Source: Desulfovibrionaceae bacterium
GTDB taxonomy: Bacteria > Desulfobacterota > Desulfovibrionia > Desulfovibrionales > Desulfovibrionaceae
NCBI GenBank assembly: GCA_015233395.1
Contig: JADFXV010000032.1
Span: 1-35,110 of the forward strand
Direction: 5' to 3'
DNA: 35,110 nt
This document shows, piece by piece, positions 7,711 to 14,084 of this stretch. The position numbers were made by a program, and so were the translations under genes. Within the stretch, counting starts at the first letter, position 1. Every line of letters begins with the position of its first letter. The notes beneath the pieces are model-generated. The model did not search any database. It was given only the letters and a program-made list of their open reading frames with translations, and had not been told where the DNA came from.

Positions 7711-8376
7711 ATGAGTCGTAACGAAACCGGTCAAGCCGCGGCTGCGGCGCCGCATTCCTGCGGATGCGCCCACGGCGGTCGCGCGCAAGACACCCGGGGC
7801 GCTCGGAAGCTCGAATATCTCACTATCGGCTGGAGCCTCGTCGAGGCGGGCGTCGCTCTCGGGGCGGGAATCGTCGCTGGGAGCATTGCGCTCGTCGGCT
7901 TCGGCGCCGACACCCTGATCGAAATCCTGTCGTCCCTGATTCTGTTGTGGCGCTTGGCGTCCGTCCACCCCGACGAGCGGCGCGAACGGATCGCCCTGCA
8001 ACTCGTGGGCGTCTGTTTCTTGCTGTTGGCCGCGTACGTCGGCTACGAGGCCGTTTCCTCGCTCGCTCTCAAAAAACCGCCGGAAGCGAGCTTCGCCGGC
8101 ATGGCGCTGGCCGTCCTCGCCCTGATCGTCATGCCTTTGCTCGCCCGGGCGAAACGGCGCGCCGCCGGACGTTTGCACAGCGCGGCGCTGTCCGCCGACT
8201 CCCGGCAAAGTTCCCTGTGCGCGTATCTTTCCGCCATATTGCTCGGCGGGCTGGTTTTAAACGCCGCCTTCGGCTGGTGGTGGGCCGATCCGGTCGCCGC
8301 CCTGGTCATGCTCCCGATCATCGTCAAAGAAGGGCTGGAAGCCCTGCGCGGCGAAGTCTGCGCGGATTGCCATTGA
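7711..8376 (+). CDS. Compact cation diffusion facilitator (CDF)-family transporter
   Basis: A 221-residue membrane protein with six likely transmembrane segments and the CDF signature GADTLIEILSSLILLW; the A-LSADSRQSSL motif of TM5 also carries a metal-binding Asp. It would move a divalent metal out of the cytoplasm. Unlike typical CDF proteins (about 300 residues) it has no C-terminal cytoplasmic ferredoxin-like domain. Instead both ends are Cys/His-rich: HSCGCAHGG near residue 16 and CADCH at the C-terminus. Start chosen at 7711 with GGGGA upstream; a longer frame reaching back to 7549 runs into the preceding gene and the repeat and is rejected. Substrate is unknown. Its placement between sulfur-relay genes may be incidental or may link thiols and soft metals. 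Confidence 0.8.
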   Translation: MSRNETGQAAAAAPHSCGCAHGGRAQDTRGARKLEYLTIGWSLVEAGVALGAGIVAGSIALVGFGADTLIEILSSLILLWRLASVHPDERRERIALQLVGVCFLLLAAYVGYEAVSSLALKKPPEASFAGMALAVLALIVMPLLARAKRRAAGRLHSAALSADSRQSSLCAYLSAILLGGLVLNAAFGWWWADPVAALVMLPIIVKEGLEALRGEVCADCH

Positions 8377-8435
8377 AAGGCCGGGCTTTTCCCGGGCCGT
8401 TATTGAGAAAAACGCATTGAAACCAAGGCGCCACA

Positions 8436-9203
8436 ATGTCCGGCCCACAAAACACTTTCGATCCGGGCGCCGTCGTCCCGGACCGGACCTTCGACGGCGG
8501 CGACCTCGACTGCGGTTCGGGGTTGATCCTTTTGATCCGCGAGAACCTGATCGCGGTTCCGGTGGGCGGCGTGCTCGAAATGCGCTCGCGCGAACCGGCC
8601 GTGGGCGACGAACTCCCGCCCTGGTGCCGCCTGACCGGCCATGAATACCTCGGCCGCCTGCCCGGCGAGAACTGCGTTCGCTATTTCCTGCGCCGGGGTC
8701 GCGCCCCGGCCGAACACGGCGCCGTCAGCGAAGAAGACGCCCTGGCTGCGGACAAACGCCGGGCGCGCGAGTACGAATGGCGGCTGCGCGTGCGCAGCGC
8801 GGGCCATGCGCACAGCACGGTCTATTGCCGCAATTTCTCCTGGGAGCTTGGCCAGCCGGCCAGTTTCGAAGAAAAAGACGCGCGGCCCTGCGCGGTCGAG
8901 GCCGTGCTCGGGGCGCTCGGCAGCGCGCTCGGCTCCGGTTTCGCCGGGGAATGCGCCAGACGCGGCCTTGAAATCGACGATATCGAGCTGACCGTGCGCG
9001 GCCGGCTGCACAACGTCCTGGCCCATCTGGGCCTGGAGCCGGGCGACGCCTCCTTTGCCGCCATCGAAGTCAAATGCTTCGCCTCCACCATGGAGGACGA
9101 GGCCAAGGTGCGCGAGGCCTGGGAGCGCGCGGCCGCCCGCTCGCCCGTGGCCGCCACCTTGGCCAAGGCGGTTGAACTGACCCTGAAACTCGCGGTGGTG
9201 TGA
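8436..9203 (+). CDS. TusA-OsmC fusion protein
   Basis: A 255-residue protein with two recognisable parts. Residues about 15-85 match the TusA-like protein at 6953 (FDGGDLDCGSG with C26, then PPWCRLTGHEYLG). Residues about 105-250 look like an OsmC/YhfA domain: thiol-reactive barrel with C131 (YCRNF) and C152 (ARPCAVEAVLGALGSAL), then the long helix and the strand pattern IDDIELTVRGRL and IEVKCFAS. OsmC/Ohr proteins normally use two Cys; the second, expected after the ALG stretch, is Ser here, so peroxidase activity is doubtful. I infer that the TusA part passes sulfur or selenium to a Cys of the OsmC part. The stop overlaps the start region of the MetE-like gene, so they are coupled. Confidence 0.78.
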   Translation: MSGPQNTFDPGAVVPDRTFDGGDLDCGSGLILLIRENLIAVPVGGVLEMRSREPAVGDELPPWCRLTGHEYLGRLPGENCVRYFLRRGRAPAEHGAVSEEDALAADKRRAREYEWRLRVRSAGHAHSTVYCRNFSWELGQPASFEEKDARPCAVEAVLGALGSALGSGFAGECARRGLEIDDIELTVRGRLHNVLAHLGLEPGDASFAAIEVKCFASTMEDEAKVREAWERAAARSPVAATLAKAVELTLKLAVV

Positions 9204-9205
9204 CC

Positions 9206-10381
9206 ATGTTCACGACAACTCAGGTGGGCAGTTGGCCCAGATCCAAGGATATGCTGCGCGCCCTGCGCGACCGCCGGCTGGGCAAGATAAGCCGCGCCGA
9301 GTTCGACCGCGCGGCCGACGGCGAAGTGCGCCGCACCGTGCGCATCCAGGAAGAGGCCGGACTCGACGTGATCGTCGACGGCGAGCACCGGCGCGACAAT
9401 TTCTATTCCTTCATCACCGAAAAGGTCGAGGGAACCAGGCTGATGAGCCTGGCCGAAATGCTCGACGAGGTCGAGGACAAGTCCGGCTTCGAGGAGATGC
9501 TCTCCACCCTCGACGTCCCGGCCTCGGCCATCCGCAACCCGACCTGCGTGGGCAAGCTGTCGCGCCGCGAACCCCTGGCCCTGGACGATTTCAAATTCGT
9601 CAAGTCGCTCACGGACAAGCCGGTCAAGATCACCTTGCCCGGCCCCTACCTGCTCACGCGCTCGATGTGGGTGACCAACTACACCAAGAAGGTCTATGGA
9701 ACGCAACGCAAAATGGGCGACGAGGTGGTTCGGATTTTGCGCGAGGAGCTCATCGACCTGGCCCGCGCGGGGTGCGAGTTCGTCCAGTTCGACGAACCGG
9801 TGCTGACCGAAGCGGTCATGAGCGAGGATTGCGGCCGCCGCACCTTCATGTGAGCGACTTTGGCCACCCGCCGGGATGTGGGTGAAGAACTGAAGTACGC
9901 CAGCGAATTGATCAACGCCGTCATCGACGGCGTGACCGGGCCGCGCATCGGCCTGCACATCTGCCGGGGCAACTGGAGCACCAAGGAAGAAGTGCTGCTC
10001 ACCGGCGACTACCGGGCGCTGCTTCCGGCCCTGACGAACATGCGCGTGCACCAGTTCGTTCTGGAATACGCCACCCCGCGCGCCGGGGAGATCGCCGTCG
10101 TGGGCCGCGAACTCTCGGGAAACGTGCCGGGCATGACGCGCCCGCGCGAACTGGGACTGGGCGTGGTCAACCCGCGCACGACCACGGTCGAAACCGTGGA
10201 AGACATCATGGCCAAGGCCGAGACGGCCCTTGAATTCTACACGCCCAAACAGCTTTTCCTGAACACCGACTGCGGCTTCGGCTGCTTCGCCAACCGCTGC
10301 GTCAACGTCGAGGAAGTGGCCGCCGCCAAGATCAAAAACATCGCCGAGGCGGCGCGCAGGCTCAGGGAAAAGTACGCGTAA
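9206..10381 (+). CDS. MetE-like zinc methyltransferase (cobalamin-independent methionine synthase family), probable selenoprotein with Sec at TGA 9851-9853
   Basis: One continuous frame of 391 residues with a single in-frame TGA at codon 216. The residue string before it (CGRRTFM) and after it (ATLATRRD) runs on without frame change, and family members, as I recall them, have Cys at this point. The part after TGA holds the zinc ligands: H251 and C253 (GLHICRGN), E287 (LEYATPR) and C356 (NTDCGFGCF), equivalent to E. coli MetE H641, C643, E665 and C726. A SECIS-like hairpin follows the TGA directly. The first half alone would have no active site. The family includes core methionine synthases and epoxyalkane:CoM transferases; the substrate here is unknown. 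ATG at 9206 is preceded by GGTGG; a GTG at 9200 is possible. Alternatives are a nonsense mutation or a sequencing error (TGC to TGA). Confidence 0.75.
9851..9900 (+). promoter_or_regulatory. Candidate bacterial SECIS element directly after in-frame TGA
   Basis: The upper stem pairs 9865-9871 (CACCCGC) with 9878-9884 (GTGGGTG), seven pairs including one G-U. The loop is CGGGAT, six bases with G at positions 2-4. The loop begins 19 bases after the TGA. The lower stem pairs 9854-9860 (GCGACTT) with 9893-9900 (AAGTACGC) with one bulged A, and there is an internal loop between stems. In E. coli fdhF the apical loop is AGGUCU, also six bases, at nearly the same distance. The fold was made by hand without energy calculation. 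Confidence 0.65.
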
Positions 10382-10472
10382 AAGGGAATCGGCGGGAAGC
10401 CTTTGGTTCGCCCCGGGAGCGCTGCGCGCCCTCTCCTGGAGACAAACGGACGCTCTCCCGCCTCTCTCAAAT
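10382..10472 (+). repeat. Degenerate family A-like element
   Basis: Begins GGGAATCGGCGGGAAGCC and ends CTCCCGCCTC-TCTCAAATTGTAT, with a degraded interior. The end matches the end of the element at 18722-18876 (CCCGCCTCCAAATTGTAT). It fills the gap between two convergent genes. Confidence 0.5.
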
Positions 10473-10473
10473 T

Positions 10474-10495
10474 GTATCGTTTCTCCGGACGATAC
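10474..10495. terminator. Hairpin between convergent genes
   Basis: GTATCGT (10474-10480) pairs with ACGATAC (10489-10495) around an eight-base loop. It lies between the MetE-like stop and the serine hydrolase stop and could serve both strands. T-tracts are weak (GCGTTTTCC on one side). Confidence 0.45.
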
Positions 10496-10510
10496 GCGTT
10501 TTCCTCGGAC

Positions 10511-11701
10511 TTAATGTACTTTGGCGGCGGCGTATTGCGCGTAGAGCGTCCGGGCGATGGCGTGCAGCGCCGCATCCGCTTTTTCGCCGGCGATGTTGGC
10601 CGCGATGACGATCGCCAGGTCGTTTTTCACATCCACCCAGATGTGCGCCAGGTTCTTGTTGTTGGAGCCGCCGTGCTGGAGCAGGGGATGGGACGCGAAA
10701 TCCACGTTCACCACGCCCCAACCCAGGCCGTAGCCGTCGCGCGGATTTTTTCCATCGGACTTGGCCTGCGCCTCCTGAGGCAGGCTCACCACCGGCGCGT
10801 GCAGCGCGCGCATGGTCTCGGGCCGAACCAGGGCCGGCCCGCGTTTGCCTTCGCCTGCGTTCCACGAAGCCCAGCGGGCGAAATCCAAAATGGACAAGTG
10901 CGCGATTCCGGCCGGGCCGAGGTAAGCGGGATTGTCGCAGTTTAGGCCCGCGAGAACCGCCTGCGTTTTCCCCTCGGCCAGGACGTGCCCAAGCGGCGCG
11001 TCCACCCGGCCGAGCGTCGCCTGGCAGCCGAGCCCGGCCGTGGTCAGCGCAAGCGGCGTGAAGACGCGCTCGACGATCAGCTCGTCCCAGGTCTTTGCGG
11101 CGGCCCGCTCGATCATGGCTCCGGCGACGACATACCCCATGTTGGAGTATTCGAACTTGGTCCCCGGCGGCGAGGCGAGCGGTTTTTTGCTCCACTGTTC
11201 GACGATGAAGCAGCGGATGGCGTCGAGGTTTCCGTCCTGAAAGAGGGCTTCTTTCCAGACTGCGGCGACGTCTTCGTTGTCGCGCGGCAGGCCGGCCGAA
11301 TGCGACAGGAGCTGCCGCAGGGTCACGGAGGCGAAGCCCGCGTCCATGCCGGAGGCGAATTCGGGGAAGAGTGCGGCCGGAGTCGAGTCCCAGCGCAGTT
11401 TTCCCTCTTCCACCAGCATGGCCGCGAGCAGCGCGGTCATGGCCTTGGTGTCCGAACCGATGTGGAACCGGTCGTTTGGGGTGACGGGAATGTCCGCCCC
11501 GGCCCGGCGCGAGCCCACGGCCCCGGCGGCGACGATTTTGCCGTTTTTGGCCACGGCCGCGGCTACGGCCGGAAGACCGCTCCCGTCGAGGTACGGTCGC
11601 AGCAAGGAGTCAAGCGAGGTCTGCGCCCAAACCGTTTTGGGCGCGAAGGGCAGGGCGAGGCAGGCGAGAATGAAGAATGGGATGCACTGGGCGATGTTCA
11701 T
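10511..11701 (-). CDS. Secreted serine hydrolase of the class C beta-lactamase/penicillin-binding family
   Basis: A 396-residue protein with an N-terminal signal peptide (hydrophobic core about 8-20, likely cut after VWAQ near 27). The active-site motifs of the family are present: S83-x-x-K86 (SDTK), Y185-S-N and H343-G-G. It therefore should form an acyl-serine intermediate. The family covers AmpC beta-lactamases, DD-peptidases, esterases and D-aminopeptidases; the HGG third motif (instead of KTG) argues for an esterase/peptidase-like member rather than a true AmpC. It is transcribed leftward, about 30 bases after the glycosyltransferase gene, so the two may share a transcript. Confidence 0.85.
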   Translation of the reverse strand: MNIAQCIPFFILACLALPFAPKTVWAQTSLDSLLRPYLDGSGLPAVAAAVAKNGKIVAAGAVGSRRAGADIPVTPNDRFHIGSDTKAMTALLAAMLVEEGKLRWDSTPAALFPEFASGMDAGFASVTLRQLLSHSAGLPRDNEDVAAVWKEALFQDGNLDAIRCFIVEQWSKKPLASPPGTKFEYSNMGYVVAGAMIERAAAKTWDELIVERVFTPLALTTAGLGCQATLGRVDAPLGHVLAEGKTQAVLAGLNCDNPAYLGPAGIAHLSILDFARWASWNAGEGKRGPALVRPETMRALHAPVVSLPQEAQAKSDGKNPRDGYGLGWGVVNVDFASHPLLQHGGSNNKNLAHIWVDVKNDLAIVIAANIAGEKADAALHAIARTLYAQYAAAKVH

Positions 11702-11731
11702 GGCCTGACCCCTTTGCTTTCCGCCTTTCTT

Positions 11732-12580
11732 CTACATCCACGACCGGATGGTCCGCAGCATTTCCTTTGACACGCGCCCGTTCCAGCGCAGGGCGGCGTA
11801 GAGGGAAACGGCCGAGACGGCCAGGCTGAAGCCCGGTTTGTCGCGGCCGTAATGGATTTTCTCCAGCACGGCGTGGCCGTAGTTGAAGAGCCATTTGTCG
11901 GGCGTGCGCCCCAGGATGGCCCGGGTGAAGTCGTTGACCTCGGCGTGGCCGCGCAGCCGTTGGCCCACGCTGTACGCTTGCGCGTGCAGGCGGGTGGCCG
12001 CGGCGATGGCGGGAAAGCGCCCGAATGAGCCCCCGGCCTTGGCCAGGCGCAGCCAGAATTCGTAGTCCATCTGCCTGACCGCCGTGTTCAGCGGTCCCGC
12101 GCGCTCAAACGCCCGCCGCCGGATGAAGCTGGCCGGCTGGCTGATGAAGCACCTGTCTTTCAAGCGCTCGAAATCAAAATCCTCGGTCGGATAGCGTTCG
12201 ATGAAATCGCCGTGCTCGTCGATGTGTTCGGCCTCGCCGTACGCCACGTCGATCTCTGGATGGGCGTTTAAGTACGCAAGCGCCGCCGCGACCGCGCCCG
12301 GGTGGTAAACGTCGTCGGAATTGAGCCAGGCCGCGACCGGCGCGTCCGAAGCGGCCATCCCCTGGATGATCGCGTCGGCCGGGCCCTTGTCCGGCTTGGA
12401 CACCCAACGCACCCGCCCGGAGTATTGCTTGAGGATCTCGATGGTCCCGTCGGTGCTGCCGCCGTCCATGACCACGTAGTCGATCCCGTCGGCGTCCTGG
12501 GTCAGGACGCTTTGGATGGTGCGCTCGATGAACCGCCCCTGATTGAACGAGGGCGTGACGATGCAGATGGAGGACGGCAT
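11732..12580 (-). CDS. Family 2 glycosyltransferase
   Basis: A 282-residue GT-A fold enzyme. The N-terminus has the nucleotide-sugar motif ICIVTPSFNQGRFIERTIQS and VVMDGGSTDGT. A metal-binding acidic motif is at NSDDVY (about residue 86-91), and YGEAEHIDEHGD and QPASFIRR are typical of WcaA-like GT2 enzymes. It probably adds a sugar to a surface polysaccharide or LPS; donor and acceptor are unknown. No membrane segments are evident. The family A element lies between its start and the metF stop. Confidence 0.88.
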   Translation of the reverse strand: MPSSICIVTPSFNQGRFIERTIQSVLTQDADGIDYVVMDGGSTDGTIEILKQYSGRVRWVSKPDKGPADAIIQGMAASDAPVAAWLNSDDVYHPGAVAAALAYLNAHPEIDVAYGEAEHIDEHGDFIERYPTEDFDFERLKDRCFISQPASFIRRRAFERAGPLNTAVRQMDYEFWLRLAKAGGSFGRFPAIAAATRLHAQAYSVGQRLRGHAEVNDFTRAILGRTPDKWLFNYGHAVLEKIHYGRDKPGFSLAVSAVSLYAALRWNGRVSKEMLRTIRSWM

Positions 12581-12596
12581 GGTGGATGTATATATA

Positions 12597-12679
12597 AAAA
12601 AGTTTTTTGGGGAAAGGGGAGGCGGGGGGAAAACCCTGTTTGTTTACAAAAAGGGTCTTCCCTCCGATTCTCTTTACAG
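12597..12679 (-). repeat. Family A hairpin repeat, copy 3, just after metF
   Basis: On the minus strand, following the metF stop: AGAGAATCGGAGGGAAGACC, a T-rich centre TTTTTGT-AAACAAACA, the second arm GGGTTTTCCCCCC, then GCCTCCCC and CCAAAAAACTTTTTT. Arms pair imperfectly. The final run of T on the metF strand gives this copy the form of an intrinsic terminator for metF. Confidence 0.7.
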
Positions 12680-13540
12680 TCCCTTAACGATCTCCAGGCA
12701 GGAACTCGCCTTGTTGAGCGTGTACAGGTGCACGCCGGGCGCGCCGTTGGCCAGCAGGTCCCGGGCCTGGGCCGTGGCGTGGGCCACGCCGAGCGCGCGC
12801 ACCGCCTCGGGGCCTTGCTTGTCGGCCTCTTCCAACGCGGCGAGGTAGGCGGCCGGCACGCTCGCGCCGCAAAAGCCGAGAATGCGCCGTAAACCCGCCA
12901 GACTCGCCACGGGCAAAATGCCCGGCACGATCGGGACGTCGATTCCGGCGGCGCGGGCTTTGGCCACAAAGGCGAAATACAGGGCGTTGTCGAAAAAAAG
13001 CTGGGTGATGGCGAAGTCGCCGCCTTGGCCGAGCTTGAATTTGAGGTGGTTCAGATCGTCCTCGGGCGAGGGCGACTGCGGATGTTTTTCCGGATAGGCG
13101 GCCACGCCGACGCCAAGGCGCGGATGGCGCTCCCGGACGAAGCGCACCAGGTCCGAGGCGTGGGCGAAGGAGGCGTTTTCCGGCACGAAGGCGTCCTGGC
13201 CGGCCGGCGGGTCGCCGCGCAAAGCGAGCACGTTGTCCACGCCGGCCGTTTCGAGCGAAGCGAGGAACGCGTCGATGGCGGTCGCGTCCGCGCCAACGCA
13301 GGTCAGATGGGCCATGGGCGTAAAGCCGCAGCCGCTTCGCAACCGCGTCACGATGTCGAGCGTGTTCTTCTGGGTCGAGCCGCCCGCGCCGTAAGTCACG
13401 GACACGAACAAGGGGTCGATCGCCCGCAATCGCTCGGCCACGGCGAAAAAGTCGGGCCAGCTCGATTCCTGCTTGGGCGGAAAAAATTCCAGCGAAAGAA
13501 ACGGCTCGCTGCGGGCGGCGATCAGATCGATGATGCGCAC
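12674..13540 (-). CDS. metF: Methylenetetrahydrofolate reductase
   Basis: A 288-residue flavoprotein of bacterial MetF length that reduces 5,10-methylene-THF to 5-methyl-THF. Recognisable features: SLEFFPPK near the N-terminus (catalytic Glu), FVSVTYGAGGST, HLTCVGAD, the NVLALRGDPP strand, and FAITQLFFDN in the C-terminal half of the barrel. It supplies methyl groups for methionine synthesis and the C1 pathway. Its stop lies within the first bases of the family A repeat, and its start faces the leucine leader region. It is a possible functional partner of the MetE-like protein at 9206. Confidence 0.95.
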   Translation of the reverse strand: MRIIDLIAARSEPFLSLEFFPPKQESSWPDFFAVAERLRAIDPLFVSVTYGAGGSTQKNTLDIVTRLRSGCGFTPMAHLTCVGADATAIDAFLASLETAGVDNVLALRGDPPAGQDAFVPENASFAHASDLVRFVRERHPRLGVGVAAYPEKHPQSPSPEDDLNHLKFKLGQGGDFAITQLFFDNALYFAFVAKARAAGIDVPIVPGILPVASLAGLRRILGFCGASVPAAYLAALEEADKQGPEAVRALGVAHATAQARDLLANGAPGVHLYTLNKASSCLEIVKGL

Positions 13541-13559
13541 GAAGGCTCCTTGGGGTGGG

Positions 13560-13656
13560 GAGAGTGAGAGTTAGGAGGAATCGGGGGGAGGAAACCCTTT
13601 GTGAACAAAGGGTTTCCTCCCCCCGAGCCCCCCCTCCTTCCCAAAAACTTTATCGG
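13560..13656 (+). repeat. Family A hairpin repeat, copy 4
   Basis: A perfect inverted repeat with 22-bp arms at 13581-13602 and 13605-13626 and a two-base centre (TTTGT-GA-ACAAA). It is followed by GAGCCCCCCCTCCTTCCC and AAAAACTTTAT, the family end. It sits between metF and the leu leader. The remaining 13657-13785 shows no gene. Confidence 0.88.
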
Positions 13657-13785
13657 GGAAGGCGATAGATGGCCTGGGGCCGGTCGCCTGCCTTGAAAAG
13701 CAAGCATAACGAAATGAGCGGGATTGGAAAAGAGGGGGGGCGGCCGTCCGGTCGCGCGCGAGCGTTTCAAAAAATCATTCGGCTC

Positions 13786-13815
13786 TTGACAAGCCCGGGC
13801 GGCTTTGGGTAGCCT
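13786..13815 (+). promoter_or_regulatory. Candidate sigma-70 promoter for the leu leader
   Basis: TTGACA (13786-13791, consensus) and TAGCCT (13810-13815, three of six) are 18 bases apart. Transcription would begin near 13822, that is at or very near the leader peptide ATG, leaving almost no 5' untranslated RNA. The ilvE promoter candidate has the same -35 start and a TAGCTT -10. Confidence 0.55.
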
Positions 13816-13821
13816 CTGTTC

Positions 13822-13908
13822 ATGCGACCAGTTCCGGCCTCTCATCTTTGCTTCGCCGACGCCCGCTTGCTCGGGCTTCTTCTGCTGTTGCCCCTCGCGG
13901 GCAAATAA
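13822..13908 (+). CDS. leuL: Leucine-rich leader peptide upstream of leuA
   Basis: A 28-codon frame with a run rich in Leu codons at residues 16-25 (LLGLLLLLPL) before the stop TAA. It lies 176 bases upstream of leuA and just after a promoter-like pair. Leader peptides of this kind make ribosomes stall when charged leucyl-tRNA is short, altering downstream RNA folding. No clear Shine-Dalgarno is present, so translation may be leaderless. A signal-peptide-like coincidence is possible but the position and length fit a leader. Confidence 0.6.
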   Translation: MRPVPASHLCFADARLLGLLLLLPLAGK

Positions 13909-14072
13909 CGACGAAATTCCCTTTCGACGGCCGAGCGTCGTATCCCCACCCGGGCGGTCCCGCGTCCGGCGGATACCGCGCAAGGGCTCCCCTGTCCTTG
14001 CGCCTTCCCTCGCCGTTGCGATTTGTCCTCGTTGCGATTGATTGAAACGCGCACAGAGAAGCGAAAAACACC
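13861..14072 (+). promoter_or_regulatory. Candidate attenuator region between leader peptide and leuA
   Basis: Possible pairings: GCCCG/CGGGC around 13861-13876 inside the Leu run, ACGACG (13908-13913) with CGTCGT (13936-13941) at the leader stop, and GCGCAAGG (13978-13985) with CCTTGCGC (13996-14003). A nine-base direct repeat GTTGCGATT occurs at 14015 and 14031. No T-tract follows the last hairpin, so termination might be Rho-dependent or the control translational. Hand-folded only. Confidence 0.4.
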
Positions 14073-14084
14073 GTGGAGAAGACC

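Noticed and set aside
9206-9853. Two separate genes (9206-9853 and 9860-10381) or a frameshifted pseudogene
   Set aside because: Both parts are in the same frame with only a TGA between them, so there is no frameshift. The second part has no ribosome site and would start inside a conserved segment. A simple nonsense mutation remains possible but the SECIS-like hairpin favours read-through.
13848-14045. A 65-codon frame in the leuA leader
   Set aside because: It overlaps the leucine leader in another frame and has no ribosome site or recognisable domain.
13541-14084. T-box or SAM riboswitch near metF/leuA
   Set aside because: I found no T-box sequence or SAM riboswitch core; the leucine-rich peptide explains the leader better.
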